Notes under the pieces: generated by a model
Told to the model about the DNA's origin: nothing
What the model saw: only the letters and a program-made list of their open reading frames with translations
Databases searched by the model: none
Assembly: GCF_016458825.1 (NCBI RefSeq)
Contig: NZ_CP066744.1
Coordinates: 989,868 to 1,053,867, forward strand
Reading direction: 5' to 3'
Source of the DNA: Miniphocaeibacter halophilus
GTDB taxonomy: Bacteria > Bacillota > Clostridia > Tissierellales > Peptoniphilaceae
DNA: 64,000 nucleotides
Program-made: the position numbers and the translations under genes
Shown: in pieces, positions 56,511 to 64,000 of the stretch
Numbering within the stretch: position 1 is the stretch's first letter
Layout of the letters: each line of letters begins with the position of its first letter

Positions 56511-56760
56511 AGTCTCCTCCGTATATTAAAAACTATAATAAAATATAGTAGTAGTACTAGTAGTGTATGTTAATAATGTGGATAAGTCCTTTAAATAGCT
56601 TGAATTTCATAAAATCAGTTCCAATAAGCATGTGGATAAACCACTAAAGAATATTGAGTTATCAACACTATCAACAAAAAAAATAAATTTTTAATTATTT
56701 TTTGGTTATCCACAACTTATCCACAAGCTTGTCAACAGCAAAATGTGGATTATTCATTTT
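56511..56760. other. oriC, dnaA-dnaN segment with DnaA boxes and unwinding element
   Basis: Consensus DnaA boxes (TTATCCACA or its complement) are at 56577-56585, 56631-56639, 56706-56714 and 56717-56725. Near-matches are at 56568-56576 (two mismatches, abutting the first), 56659-56667 and 56744-56752. An A/T stretch (56668-56703) lies between the box groups. The trio tract and AT-rich DNA on the dnaN side mark the likely melting site. The arrangement resembles the Bacillus subtilis incC region. Confidence 0.9.
56546..56563 (+). other. DnaA-trio-like element
   Basis: Six trinucleotides TAG-TAG-TAG-TAC-TAG-TAG read on the plus strand lie four bases from the near-match box at 56568, which abuts a perfect box. 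Reading away from the boxes this is 3'-GAT repeats, fitting the 3'-(G/A)A(T/A)-5' trio rule for DnaA strand opening. AT-rich DNA follows on the dnaN side. Confidence 0.75.
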
Positions 56761-58144
56761 TAATCAAATCAATAAGTTCGTTAATTTCCTTTTCAAAATT
56801 TTCATCATTAGAAATATCTTTAGAAATTTTGTCAACACCATGCATAATAGTTGTATGGTCACGGTTAAAAGAATTTGCTATGGCTATTAAGGAAGAATCC
56901 GTAAGATTTCTACATAAATACATTGCAATCTGTCTAGGATAGGCAATTTGTTTAGATCTATTCTTAGAAGATAGATCAGAAACCGTTATATGATATTGAT
57001 CTGCTACTATTTCCTGTATTAAATCAAGAGTAATAGGTCTTTTTTCATTTTCAGCAATTACTTTTCGTAATGCAATTTTTGCCCTTTCCAAATCTATATT
57101 AGGTTCATTTAGAAGCTTAGAATGAGCTATAACTGTCATTAAAGCGCCTTCCAACTCCCTAATATTGGATTTTACATTCATAGCTATGTACTCGAGAATA
57201 TCCCTTGAAATATTAGCATTTTCCATATTGAGTTTAGCTTGTAAAATAGCTACTCTGGTTTCGTAATCAGGTAGTTGAATATCTGCCATTAAACCCCATT
57301 CAAACCTTGAAATAAGTCTTTCTTCTAAATCTTTAATCTCTTTTGGTGGTTTATCGGAAGATATTATAATTTGTTTATTTTGGGCATATAAATCATTAAA
57401 GGTATGGAAGAATTCCTCCTGTGTACCGGTTTTTCCGGCAATAAATTGAATATCATCAATAAGTAGTACATCAATATTTCTGTACTTATTTCTAAAGGCT
57501 GAATTCTTTTTATTACTTCTGTCTCCAATAGATGAAATAAGTTCATTAACAAATTTTTCACTACTTAAATATACGACTTTAGCTTCAGGATTATGATCTA
57601 TAATCTCATGGGCACAAGCCTGCATTAAATGGGTTTTCCCAAGTCCAGGTCCTCCATATATAAAAAGAGGGTTGTAGGCGCTAGCAGGATTTTTAGATAC
57701 AGCTAAGGCCGCCGATAAAGCAAATTCATTGGATTTACCCTTAACGAAGGTATCAAAAGTATATTTTGGATTTAACATTTGTTCCATTTTTATTTTTTCT
57801 ACATCAATGGGTTTTTTTCCGTTGTTATTTTCAGTTAAATCAGCAAAATATTGTTGCCCTCCAGGCTTTGTCCTTACTTGATATTGTTTGTAAGTGTTGT
57901 CTGTTGGCAAAATAATTTTTATAGTTGCATCCTTCTTTAATATAATACTTAGAATGCCTATCATATCGTTTAAATATTTTGATTCAATCATTTTTTTGGT
58001 AAAGCCATTAGGTGCTGAAATAATTAGTTCAGAAGAAATTAATTTTATAGGTTCTAAAGGTTCTATCCATGTATTAAAAGCTACATCGGACATATTTACT
58101 TCAAGACCTGATAAAAATTCAGTCCAAATTAAATTTAGGTCCAT
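56750..58144 (-). CDS. dnaA: Chromosomal replication initiator DnaA
   Basis: The 464-residue initiator has domain I at the N-terminus (FNTWIEPLEPI), a short linker, the AAA+ domain with Walker A GGPGLGKT (164-171) and Walker B LLIDDIQF, and the DNA-binding domain with RDHTTIMHGVDKI. ATG 58144 with GGAGG upstream is chosen; an earlier in-frame ATG lacks a site and is followed by DnaA-box-like DNA. DnaA boxes on both sides suggest autoregulation. Confidence 0.97.
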   Translation of the reverse strand: MDLNLIWTEFLSGLEVNMSDVAFNTWIEPLEPIKLISSELIISAPNGFTKKMIESKYLNDMIGILSIILKKDATIKIILPTDNTYKQYQVRTKPGGQQYFADLTENNNGKKPIDVEKIKMEQMLNPKYTFDTFVKGKSNEFALSAALAVSKNPASAYNPLFIYGGPGLGKTHLMQACAHEIIDHNPEAKVVYLSSEKFVNELISSIGDRSNKKNSAFRNKYRNIDVLLIDDIQFIAGKTGTQEEFFHTFNDLYAQNKQIIISSDKPPKEIKDLEERLISRFEWGLMADIQLPDYETRVAILQAKLNMENANISRDILEYIAMNVKSNIRELEGALMTVIAHSKLLNEPNIDLERAKIALRKVIAENEKRPITLDLIQEIVADQYHITVSDLSSKNRSKQIAYPRQIAMYLCRNLTDSSLIAIANSFNRDHTTIMHGVDKISKDISNDENFEKEINELIDLIKNE

Positions 58145-58408
58145 AAAAATAACCTCCAAGTTATCAACAAAGTAATCCACAATTTGTTAACTGTCTACAA
58201 GTTGTAAATTACATAATGAGTAAAATTATCCACAAAACACCATACTTATCCACAATTTTTACAAAGTTTATGATTTTAGCCTAAAAAAATAGAGAATTGA
58301 AGCATTTTTATAATGACTATTCTCTAAATAGTATACTTATCCACAGTTTATCCACAAAATGTGGAGTAATATGTTTATATTTTGTGTTTTTAATTTCGTA
58401 ATACAATT

Positions 58409-58437
58409 ATTATAACAAATATTGATGATTTATACAA
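58409..58437 (-). promoter_or_regulatory. Predicted dnaA promoter
   Basis: On the minus strand TTGTAT (58437-58432) and TATAAT (58414-58409) are 17 bases apart, with an extended TG before the -10. All DnaA boxes of this segment lie between it and the gene, consistent with DnaA-controlled transcription. Confidence 0.6.
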
Positions 58438-58578
58438 ATAAAAAACTAGTAAAAATGTTTATTTTTCAAGCTTTATAGCAAGTTAAAATCCATAAAAAAA
58501 CAATGAAATCCTAAAATAAATCAATATAGGATAAATCTACTAAAATATTGTTTAATAATATGAAAATTACAATATTTC

Positions 58579-58607
58579 TTGACAGTTAGCTCTTCCATTT
58601 ATATAAT
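58579..58607 (+). promoter_or_regulatory. rpmH promoter
   Basis: TTGACA (58579-58584) and TATAAT (58602-58607) with 17-base spacing form a perfect sigma-A consensus about 55 bases before rpmH. Confidence 0.85.
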
Positions 58608-58660
58608 TTAAACTAGTGTTTTGTATTTAAACAATGTCTCAAGGAGGTGCTATTAATAAA

Positions 58661-58795
58661 ATGAAAAGAACTTATCAACCAAATAGAAGAAGAAGAAGTA
58701 AAGATCATGGTTTTAGAAAAAGAATGTCAACAAAAGCAGGTAGAGCTGTATTAAAGAGAAGAAGAAAAAGAGGTAGAAAAGTAATTTCAGCATAG
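58661..58795 (+). CDS. rpmH: 50S ribosomal protein L34
   Basis: The 44-residue, Arg/Lys-rich protein starts [19 protein letters not shown] and ends KRGRKVISA, an unmistakable L34. AAGGAGG lies 13 bases before the ATG, slightly far. A hairpin overlapping the stop separates it from rnpA. The position right of oriC is the classical one. Confidence 0.97.
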   Translation: MKRTYQPNRRRRSKDHGFRKRMSTKAGRAVLKRRRKRGRKVISA

Positions 58796-58815
58796 GCCAT
58801 TAATAATGGCCTTTT
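58795..58815 (+). terminator. Hairpin between rpmH and rnpA (attenuator)
   Basis: GGCCATT and AATGGCC (loop AAT) begin on the last base of the rpmH stop and are followed by four T residues. It would keep rnpA output below L34. Confidence 0.65.
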
Positions 58816-58828
58816 AAATTTTACATTT

Positions 58829-59161
58829 ATGGAAAAAAATAAAAGATTAAGAAGTAATAGGGATTTTAGAATTGTTTACAGACATGGTAAAGGATATTTT
58901 AATAAAAATTTTACCTTTGTTGTAAAAAAAAGTAAAAAACAAGGATCTCGTGTTGGTTTCTCTATTACAAAAAAATATGGAAATGCCGTAGAAAGAAATA
59001 AATTAAAAAGAAGATTAAAAGAAATATTTAGACATAATTTTGATTTAATAAAGGATGGCTACGATATAGTAGTAATTCCAAGACAAAACACTAAAAAATT
59101 AACTTATGAAGAATTGGAAAAGTCTGTAAAACATTTACTTAATATTGTTTTTAAAAGGTGA
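58829..59161 (+). CDS. rnpA: Ribonuclease P protein component
   Basis: The 110-residue basic protein has the RnpA features: [18 protein letters not shown], then the RNR signature region [17 protein letters not shown] and DIVVIPRQN. It helps RNase P RNA cut tRNA 5' leaders. No Shine-Dalgarno sequence is seen before ATG 58829, which lies just beyond the attenuator T run. The 3' end overlaps the ribosome site of yidD. Confidence 0.95.
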   Translation: MEKNKRLRSNRDFRIVYRHGKGYFNKNFTFVVKKSKKQGSRVGFSITKKYGNAVERNKLKRRLKEIFRHNFDLIKDGYDIVVIPRQNTKKLTYEELEKSVKHLLNIVFKR

Positions 59162-59165
59162 TGAA

Positions 59166-59378
59166 ATGAAAAAAATACCAATTTTGCTTATTAGGTTTTA
59201 TCAGAAGAATATATCACCATATTGGGGCTCAGGTTGTTGTAAATACTACCCTACTTGTTCCCAATATGCGATACAGGCTTATGAAAAATACGGAGTAATA
59301 AAGGGAACATTTTTAACTGTATGGAGAGTTTTAAGATGTAATCCTTTCAGTAAAGGCGGCTACGATCCATTAAAATAA
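59166..59378 (+). CDS. yidD: Membrane protein insertion efficiency factor YidD
   Basis: The 70-residue protein has the YidD pattern [25 protein letters not shown] and [12 protein letters not shown], with the conserved cysteines. It assists YidC at the membrane. ATG 59166 with AAAAGGTG upstream is preferred over an earlier in-frame ATG within rnpA. It lies four bases after rnpA. Confidence 0.94.
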   Translation: MKKIPILLIRFYQKNISPYWGSGCCKYYPTCSQYAIQAYEKYGVIKGTFLTVWRVLRCNPFSKGGYDPLK

Positions 59379-59394
59379 AAATTTAGGAGTAAAA

Positions 59395-60198
59395 ATGACG
59401 CAATTTTTAAGTTCTATAATTGGAAAGATACTGGAGTTTATATATGCTACAGTTTCCAAAATAGGGACAGAACCAAAGTCAATATCATATTTTGCAATTT
59501 CTTTAATAATATTGACACTTATTTACAAATTGGCAATGCTGCCGGTAACATTGTCAAATGCTAAGATGACAAAAGTCAACGCTGAATTGCAACCGGCAAT
59601 GAAAAAATTAGAAAAGAAATACAAGCATGACCCACAACTTTATCAACAAAAAGTAATGGAATTACAAAAGGAAATGGGATTTAGTCCATTTGCCTCATGT
59701 TTACCTATGATAGTTCAACTTATTATTATTTGGGCATTATTTCCAGTAATGAGAGCACCAATGGAATATACCGGACTTTCAGAAACTATTGCAACAAACT
59801 TTTTTTGGATTCCGGATTTAACTGCAAAAGACCCAACTATAATTTTACCATTTTTAATGGCCGGTTCTCAAATGCTTTACAGTGTATTACTTACACCAAG
59901 TGCTAAGAAAAGCGATGATGGACAAGCAGATCCTATGCAGTCTATGAACTTTATGATGAAGTATGGTATGCCAATAATGTTCTTCTTCTTTGCAAGAAGT
60001 TATCAGGCAGGTTTAGCATTATATTGGACAACTGGTAATATTATTGAAATTGCTATTAGAATGGTTCTTAAGGTAGTAAATAAAGAGGAAGAAGTAGTTG
60101 AAGAAGTTCCAAAGAAGAAAAAAACTTCAAGTAAAGAAAAAATTTCAGAGGGACAGGCTTCAAAGAAGAAAAAAGCTAACAAAAAGAAGGGAGCCTAA
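59395..60198 (+). CDS. yidC: Membrane protein insertase YidC
   Basis: The 267-residue insertase of the short Gram-positive type has five hydrophobic segments, MKKLEKKYKHDPQLYQQKVMELQKEMG (the cytoplasmic hairpin) and LPMIVQLIIIWALFPVMR. The C-terminus is a long Lys-rich tail that may contact the ribosome. No lipobox is seen at the N-terminus, unlike Bacillus SpoIIIJ. TTAGGAG precedes the ATG. Confidence 0.94.
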   Translation: MTQFLSSIIGKILEFIYATVSKIGTEPKSISYFAISLIILTLIYKLAMLPVTLSNAKMTKVNAELQPAMKKLEKKYKHDPQLYQQKVMELQKEMGFSPFASCLPMIVQLIIIWALFPVMRAPMEYTGLSETIATNFFWIPDLTAKDPTIILPFLMAGSQMLYSVLLTPSAKKSDDGQADPMQSMNFMMKYGMPIMFFFFARSYQAGLALYWTTGNIIEIAIRMVLKVVNKEEEVVEEVPKKKKTSSKEKISEGQASKKKKANKKKGA

Positions 60199-61065
60199 AT
60201 GAAATCAACGGTAAAAGTTGCAAAGACAGTTGAAGAAGCAGTTAATTTAGCTATAAAGGAACTTAACTGTACAAAGGAAGAAGCAATTGTTGAAATTTTA
60301 GAAGAGCCAAAAAGTGGTTTTTTTGGTCTAATAGGTTCTAAAGATGCTGTAGTAAAAGTATCGTGTGAAGAAAATATTGAAGAATTACTTAATGAAGTTA
60401 CTTCCCCTAACTTCTCTACTAAAGAGAAGAAAGAAGAGAAAAAAGAAGAAGTAATCGTTGAGGAAATTAATACTGTAATTGAAGAAGAAATTATAGTTGA
60501 AGAAATATCTGAAAAAGAAAGAAAAAAAGATATAAGGAAAGAAAGAAAAAAAGAAGATTCTATCCAAAAGGATTTAGAAATAGATAGTTTAACTAAAGAG
60601 GAAATTAAAGTTAAAACTAAGGAATTTTTAAATGATATTGTTTCAAAAATGGGCATTAAGGCTAATATTGAAACATTTAATGATGAAAACTTTACAAGAT
60701 TTAATATTGTTCCTGAAAATGATGGAGATATTGGAATTGTTATTGGAAAAAGAGGGGAAACCCTAGATGCTATTCAGTATTTGGTTAATTTAGTAGCTAA
60801 TAGAAATTCCAAGGAATATATGAGAATATCTGTAGATTCTAATAATTACAGGGAAAAAAGAATTAGATCTTTAGAGTCACTGGCAGTAAAAATGGCTAAT
60901 AAGGCTAAGAAGTATAACAGAAATATGAAATTAGAACCAATGAATCCATATGAAAGAAGAATAATACATTCCGCTTTACAAAATGTTTCAGGGGTATATA
61001 CTGTTAGTGAAGGTGATGAGCCTTATAGAAGAGTAATAATAAAAATTAAGAGAAAGAAAAAATAA
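60199..61065 (+). CDS. jag: Jag/KhpB-like RNA-binding protein
   Basis: The 288-residue protein has a Jag_N domain (1-50), a highly charged Glu/Lys linker (about 75-135), a KH domain with GIVIGKRGETLDAIQYLVN and a C-terminal R3H domain (MNPYERRIIHSALQNVSGV, RRVIIK). It binds RNA and acts in cell elongation with KhpA in other Firmicutes. Its ATG follows the yidC stop directly, so the two are coupled. Confidence 0.95.
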   Translation: MKSTVKVAKTVEEAVNLAIKELNCTKEEAIVEILEEPKSGFFGLIGSKDAVVKVSCEENIEELLNEVTSPNFSTKEKKEEKKEEVIVEEINTVIEEEIIVEEISEKERKKDIRKERKKEDSIQKDLEIDSLTKEEIKVKTKEFLNDIVSKMGIKANIETFNDENFTRFNIVPENDGDIGIVIGKRGETLDAIQYLVNLVANRNSKEYMRISVDSNNYREKRIRSLESLAVKMANKAKKYNRNMKLEPMNPYERRIIHSALQNVSGVYTVSEGDEPYRRVIIKIKRKKK

Positions 61066-61089
61066 AGTCTGCATTTGCAGGCTTTATTT
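61064..61089 (+). terminator. Terminator after jag
   Basis: AAAGTCTGCA and TGCAGGCTTT pair (one wobble) overlapping the stop, with a short T-rich tail. Confidence 0.7.
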
Positions 61090-61136
61090 CTTTTAGAATG
61101 TAGTATAAATGCTTAAATATATTAGCATTAAGGTAT

Positions 61137-61144
61137 GTTATAAT
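61137..61144 (+). promoter_or_regulatory. Possible extended -10 promoter of mnmE
   Basis: TGTTATAAT (extended -10) lies about 26 bases before mnmE. No good -35 box is seen, so this is tentative. Confidence 0.4.
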
Positions 61145-61169
61145 TATAAAGAATATTAGGAGGGTTATT

Positions 61170-62540
61170 ATGGAACATACCATAGCTGCAATATCGACTG
61201 CTACAGGTGAAGCAGGAATAGGAATTGTAAGAATGAGCGGTTTAACCAGTTTTGAAATAGGTAAGAAAATTTTCAAGCCAATAAAAGAAATAGACGATAA
61301 AAATTTAGAAAATAGAACTTTAAGATATGGCCACATTTATGATGACGATAAATTAATAGATGAGGTGTTAATTGCCTTTATGAAGGGACCTAACACCTAC
61401 ACTAGAGAGGATATTGTAGAAATCTATACCCATGGTGGTATTATTTCCGTTAAAAAAGTTTTGGATTTAACCTTGAAAAATGGAGCTAAAATTGCTGAAA
61501 AAGGTGAATTTACAAAACGTGCCTTTTTAAATGGAAGACTTGACCTAAGTCAAGCAGAAGCCGTTATCGACATGATTAAGGCAAAAACAGACAAGGCTTA
61601 TGAGGCTTCTATTAACCAATTAGAAGGCTCTTTAAAAAAGGATATTAAAAAATATAGGGATGGACTTTTAAATTTACTTGCCCATGTTGAATACTCAATT
61701 AATTTTACAGAAGATGGTCAAGAGGAATTAGATAATTCTGTAATAATTAAGGAAGGGGAGGAAATATTAGAAGGTCTTAAAAAATTATATAATTCATCTA
61801 ATAGAGGTAAGATTATAAGAGACGGTATAAATACAACTATTATTGGCAAACCAAATGTTGGTAAGTCCTCTCTTTTAAATAATTTAGCAAAGGTAAACAA
61901 GGCAATTGTTACAGATATACCTGGTACTACTAGGGATATTATTGAAGAATATATAGATATAGATGGTGTTGCTTTAAAAATAAGCGATACTGCAGGAATT
62001 AGAGATACTGACGATATTGTTGAAAAAATTGGAGTAGACAGATCTTTGGACTTTGCACAAAGTGCAGATTTAATTATTGCAATTTTTGATTTGTCTAAAG
62101 AACTAGATGAAGAGGATAAAATTGTACTTGATTTATTAAAGGGAAGAAAGGCTATAGTCCTTTTAAATAAAGATGATTTAGAAAGTAAACTGGATATTGA
62201 CAGTTTAAATATAGATGAAAACATACCTGTTATTAGAATTTCCATTAAAAATAATAAGGGTATAGACAAATTAGAAGAAACAATTTCAAAAATGTTTTTA
62301 CAAGGAGAAATAATATCAAGTAACGAAACCCTAGTAACTAATATTAGACACCAAGATATTTTAGGAAGGGCTATTAATCATTTAGAGTCATCTTTAAATG
62401 ATATGAAATTAAATATTCCTATTGACTGTGTAGAAGTGGATTTAAGGGATTCTTGGGAAATATTAGGAGAAATAACAGGAGAAACTATAGAAGATGATGT
62501 ACTTGATAAAATATTTAAAGATTTTTGTATTGGAAAATAA
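61170..62540 (+). CDS. mnmE: tRNA modification GTPase MnmE
   Basis: The 456-residue protein has the folate-binding N-terminal domain ([17 protein letters not shown]), helical region and inserted G domain with GKPNVGKSS (226-234), DIPGTTRD (249-256) and NKDD, and the C-terminal C-I-G-K. With MnmG it adds the carboxymethylaminomethyl (or related) group to U34 of tRNAs. AGGAGGG precedes the ATG. Confidence 0.96.
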   Translation: MEHTIAAISTATGEAGIGIVRMSGLTSFEIGKKIFKPIKEIDDKNLENRTLRYGHIYDDDKLIDEVLIAFMKGPNTYTREDIVEIYTHGGIISVKKVLDLTLKNGAKIAEKGEFTKRAFLNGRLDLSQAEAVIDMIKAKTDKAYEASINQLEGSLKKDIKKYRDGLLNLLAHVEYSINFTEDGQEELDNSVIIKEGEEILEGLKKLYNSSNRGKIIRDGINTTIIGKPNVGKSSLLNNLAKVNKAIVTDIPGTTRDIIEEYIDIDGVALKISDTAGIRDTDDIVEKIGVDRSLDFAQSADLIIAIFDLSKELDEEDKIVLDLLKGRKAIVLLNKDDLESKLDIDSLNIDENIPVIRISIKNNKGIDKLEETISKMFLQGEIISSNETLVTNIRHQDILGRAINHLESSLNDMKLNIPIDCVEVDLRDSWEILGEITGETIEDDVLDKIFKDFCIGK

Positions 62541-62548
62541 GGAGAAAT

Positions 62549-64000
62549 ATGGAAGTTATTAAATATAGAGAAGAACCTGTTGACGTAGTTGTTATAGGTG
62601 CCGGTCATGCAGGTTGTGAGGCGGCTTTGGCAACAAGTAGAATGGGATTAAAAACCGTAATTTTAACAATGAGCTTAGATTCAATTGCTGACTTGCCTTG
62701 TAACCCTAATATAGGAGGAACAGGAAAAGGTCATTTAGTAAGGGAAGTTGACGCACTAGGCGGTGAAATGGCCCTAATTATAGACAAGTCCTTTATTCAG
62801 TCCAGAATGTTAAATACATCAAAAGGTCCGGCTGTTCATTCTTTAAGGGTACAGGCAGACAAGCCTAAGTACCATATGGAAATGAAAAAGGTTATTGAAA
62901 ATCAAGAGAATTTAGATTTAGTTGAAGCTGAAGTTACAAAAATAAATGTAGAAAATAATCAAGTTACAAGTATAGAGACCATGTCCGGTGCTATTTACGA
63001 AACAAAAGCCGTTATAGTTGCAACGGGAACCTATTTAAAAGGATTAATTCTTATGGGAGAATTACAATATGAATCCGGTCCCCATGGTTTAAAGGCAGCA
63101 ACCCACCTATCTAAATCCCTAGAGGATTTAGGAATAGAGTTAAGAAGATTTAAAACAGGTACACCGGCAAGGGTCCATAGGGACAGTTTAGACTACACTG
63201 TAATGGAAGAGCAAAAGGGTGATGATGAAATAGTACCTTTTTCATTTATGAACTTCGGTAAAAAATTTGATATTGAACAAGAACTTTGTTATTTAACCTA
63301 TACAACCTTAGAAACTAAAAAAATAATAGAGGCTAATTTAGAAAGAAGTCCAATGTATGCCGGAATAGTAAAAGGTGTTGGACCAAGGTATTGCCCGTCT
63401 ATTGAAGATAAGGTTGTAAGATTTAATGAAAGGGATGAACATCAGGTATTTGTGGAACCTGAAGGTGTAGACACTAAGGAAATGTATATTCAAGGAGTAA
63501 GTTCAACCCTACCTGAAGAAATACAAAAGCAAATGTACAAGACTATAATAGGCTTTGAAAATGTTAAATTTATGCGTTCAGCCTATGGAATAGAATATGA
63601 TTGTATAGACCCAACAATATTAAAAAGAACATTGGAGCACAATGAAATTAATGGACTTTATTTTGCCGGTCAAATAAATGGTTCGTCCGGTTATGAAGAA
63701 GCAGCAGGCCAAGGTTTAGTAGCAGGAATTAATGCTACAATGAAAATAAAGGGAAGAGAGCCTTTTATTCTAGACAGGTCCGATGCCTACATTGGTGTTT
63801 TAATTGACGATTTAGTTACTAAGGGAACTAATGAACCATACAGGATGATGACTTCCCGTGCTGAATATAGACTTACCTTAAGACAGGATAATGCCGACTT
63901 AAGACTTACTGAAAAGGGCTATGAAATAGGTCTTGTTACAGAAGAAAGAATGGAAAAAACAAGAAGGAAAAAAGAAAGTATCTACACAGAATTAGATAGG
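62549..64000 (+). CDS. mnmG: tRNA uridine-5-carboxymethylaminomethyl modification enzyme MnmG, partial
   Basis: The frame is open to the window end (484 codons of an enzyme that is usually about 630 residues). It starts with the FAD-binding loop [12 protein letters not shown] (residues 15-26) and continues with [14 protein letters not shown] and [11 protein letters not shown], typical of MnmG. AAGGAG precedes ATG 62549, eight bases after mnmE, so the two partner enzymes are co-expressed. Confidence 0.95.
   Translation, partial: MEVIKYREEPVDVVVIGAGHAGCEAALATSRMGLKTVILTMSLDSIADLPCNPNIGGTGKGHLVREVDALGGEMALIIDKSFIQSRMLNTSKGPAVHSLRVQADKPKYHMEMKKVIENQENLDLVEAEVTKINVENNQVTSIETMSGAIYETKAVIVATGTYLKGLILMGELQYESGPHGLKAATHLSKSLEDLGIELRRFKTGTPARVHRDSLDYTVMEEQKGDDEIVPFSFMNFGKKFDIEQELCYLTYTTLETKKIIEANLERSPMYAGIVKGVGPRYCPSIEDKVVRFNERDEHQVFVEPEGVDTKEMYIQGVSSTLPEEIQKQMYKTIIGFENVKFMRSAYGIEYDCIDPTILKRTLEHNEINGLYFAGQINGSSGYEEAAGQGLVAGINATMKIKGREPFILDRSDAYIGVLIDDLVTKGTNEPYRMMTSRAEYRLTLRQDNADLRLTEKGYEIGLVTEERMEKTRRKKESIYTELDR

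Larger units (their letters stand above)
58145..58660. other. oriC, dnaA-rpmH segment with DnaA boxes
   Basis: Perfect DnaA boxes TTATCCACA are at 58226-58234, 58246-58254, 58337-58345 and 58348-58356. Near-matches are TTATCAACA (58161-58169) and TAATCCACA (58173-58181). The remaining part to 58660 is very AT-rich and holds the dnaA and rpmH promoters. Together with the segment beyond dnaA this makes a bipartite origin. Confidence 0.88.

Noticed and set aside
60415-60600. Low-complexity Glu/Lys stretch in jag as a separate repeat element
   Set aside because: It is the charged linker normally found between Jag_N and KH domains.

Overview
The window is AT-rich Gram-positive (Firmicutes-type) chromosome that spans the replication origin. 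The order rnpA-rpmH-[oriC]-dnaA-[oriC]-dnaN-yaaA-recF-gyrB-gyrA, the AGGAGG-type ribosome sites, a PepV-type dipeptidase, an S11 carboxypeptidase and cell-wall-binding CWB2 repeats fit an anaerobic, host-associated coccus of the Tissierellia/Peptoniphilaceae type (Peptoniphilus, Anaerococcus or Finegoldia relatives). That placement is inference from gene content. No rRNA, tRNA, CRISPR, prophage or insertion sequence was seen.

Layout. 1-3060: end of an Fbp/Pot-like ABC importer, a GT4 glycosyltransferase and an AlkD-like DNA glycosylase. 3137-7470: AraC/GyrI regulator, small membrane protein, GNAT acetyltransferase, DUF421 protein and a frameshifted diaminopimelate-decarboxylase-type gene. 7513-11561: AEC carrier, GSP-synthase-type ATP-grasp ligase, GCS2-type glutamate-cysteine ligase and YbaK deacylase, a putative thiol-peptide operon. 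11644-21803: MBL hydrolase, rubredoxin-FAD reductase fusion, MATE exporter, the two-gene AmmeMemoRadiSam system, RtcB and a DUF255/YyaL protein. 21914-33223: a contiguous minus-strand operon (OppABCDF, GH29 fucosidase, DeoR regulator, glycosylasparaginase, ROK kinase, PepV dipeptidase, possibly Nudix). 33407-42913: purine permease, Mn2+ riboswitch with P-type ATPase, DUF1697, HAD phosphatase, M18 aminopeptidase, the YedE-TusA-DUF3343 selenium-type operon and CysE. 43061-47155: ABC-2 exporter, D,D-carboxypeptidase and CPBP protease. 47196-49687: a SpoIIA/SigB-like partner-switch sigma module and a CWB2 protein directly behind gyrA. 49705-64000: gyrase, recF, dnaN, oriC, dnaA, then rightward rpmH-rnpA-yidD-yidC-jag-mnmE-mnmG.

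Most interesting is the 22.4-33.2 kb operon. Its enzyme set (alpha-L-fucosidase, glycosylasparaginase, sugar kinase, PepV, regulator) matches the alf-2 cluster known in Lacticaseibacillus casei for fucosyl-alpha-1,6-GlcNAc-Asn, the core stub of human N-glycans. Here an OppABCDF peptide transporter stands in place of the MFS permease AlfH. The predicted flow is uptake of core-fucosylated glyco-asparagine or glycopeptide, peptide trimming by PepV, defucosylation by GH29, cleavage to aspartate and GlcNAc by the asparaginase, and phosphorylation by the ROK kinase. A consensus promoter with tandem repeats and a palindrome precedes oppA, and an attenuator hairpin separates oppA from oppB.

At the origin, DnaA-box clusters flank dnaA on both sides. 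The dnaA-dnaN gap carries abutting boxes followed by a six-unit DnaA-trio-like tract, which marks the likely unwinding site. Genes on either side are mostly transcribed away from the origin.
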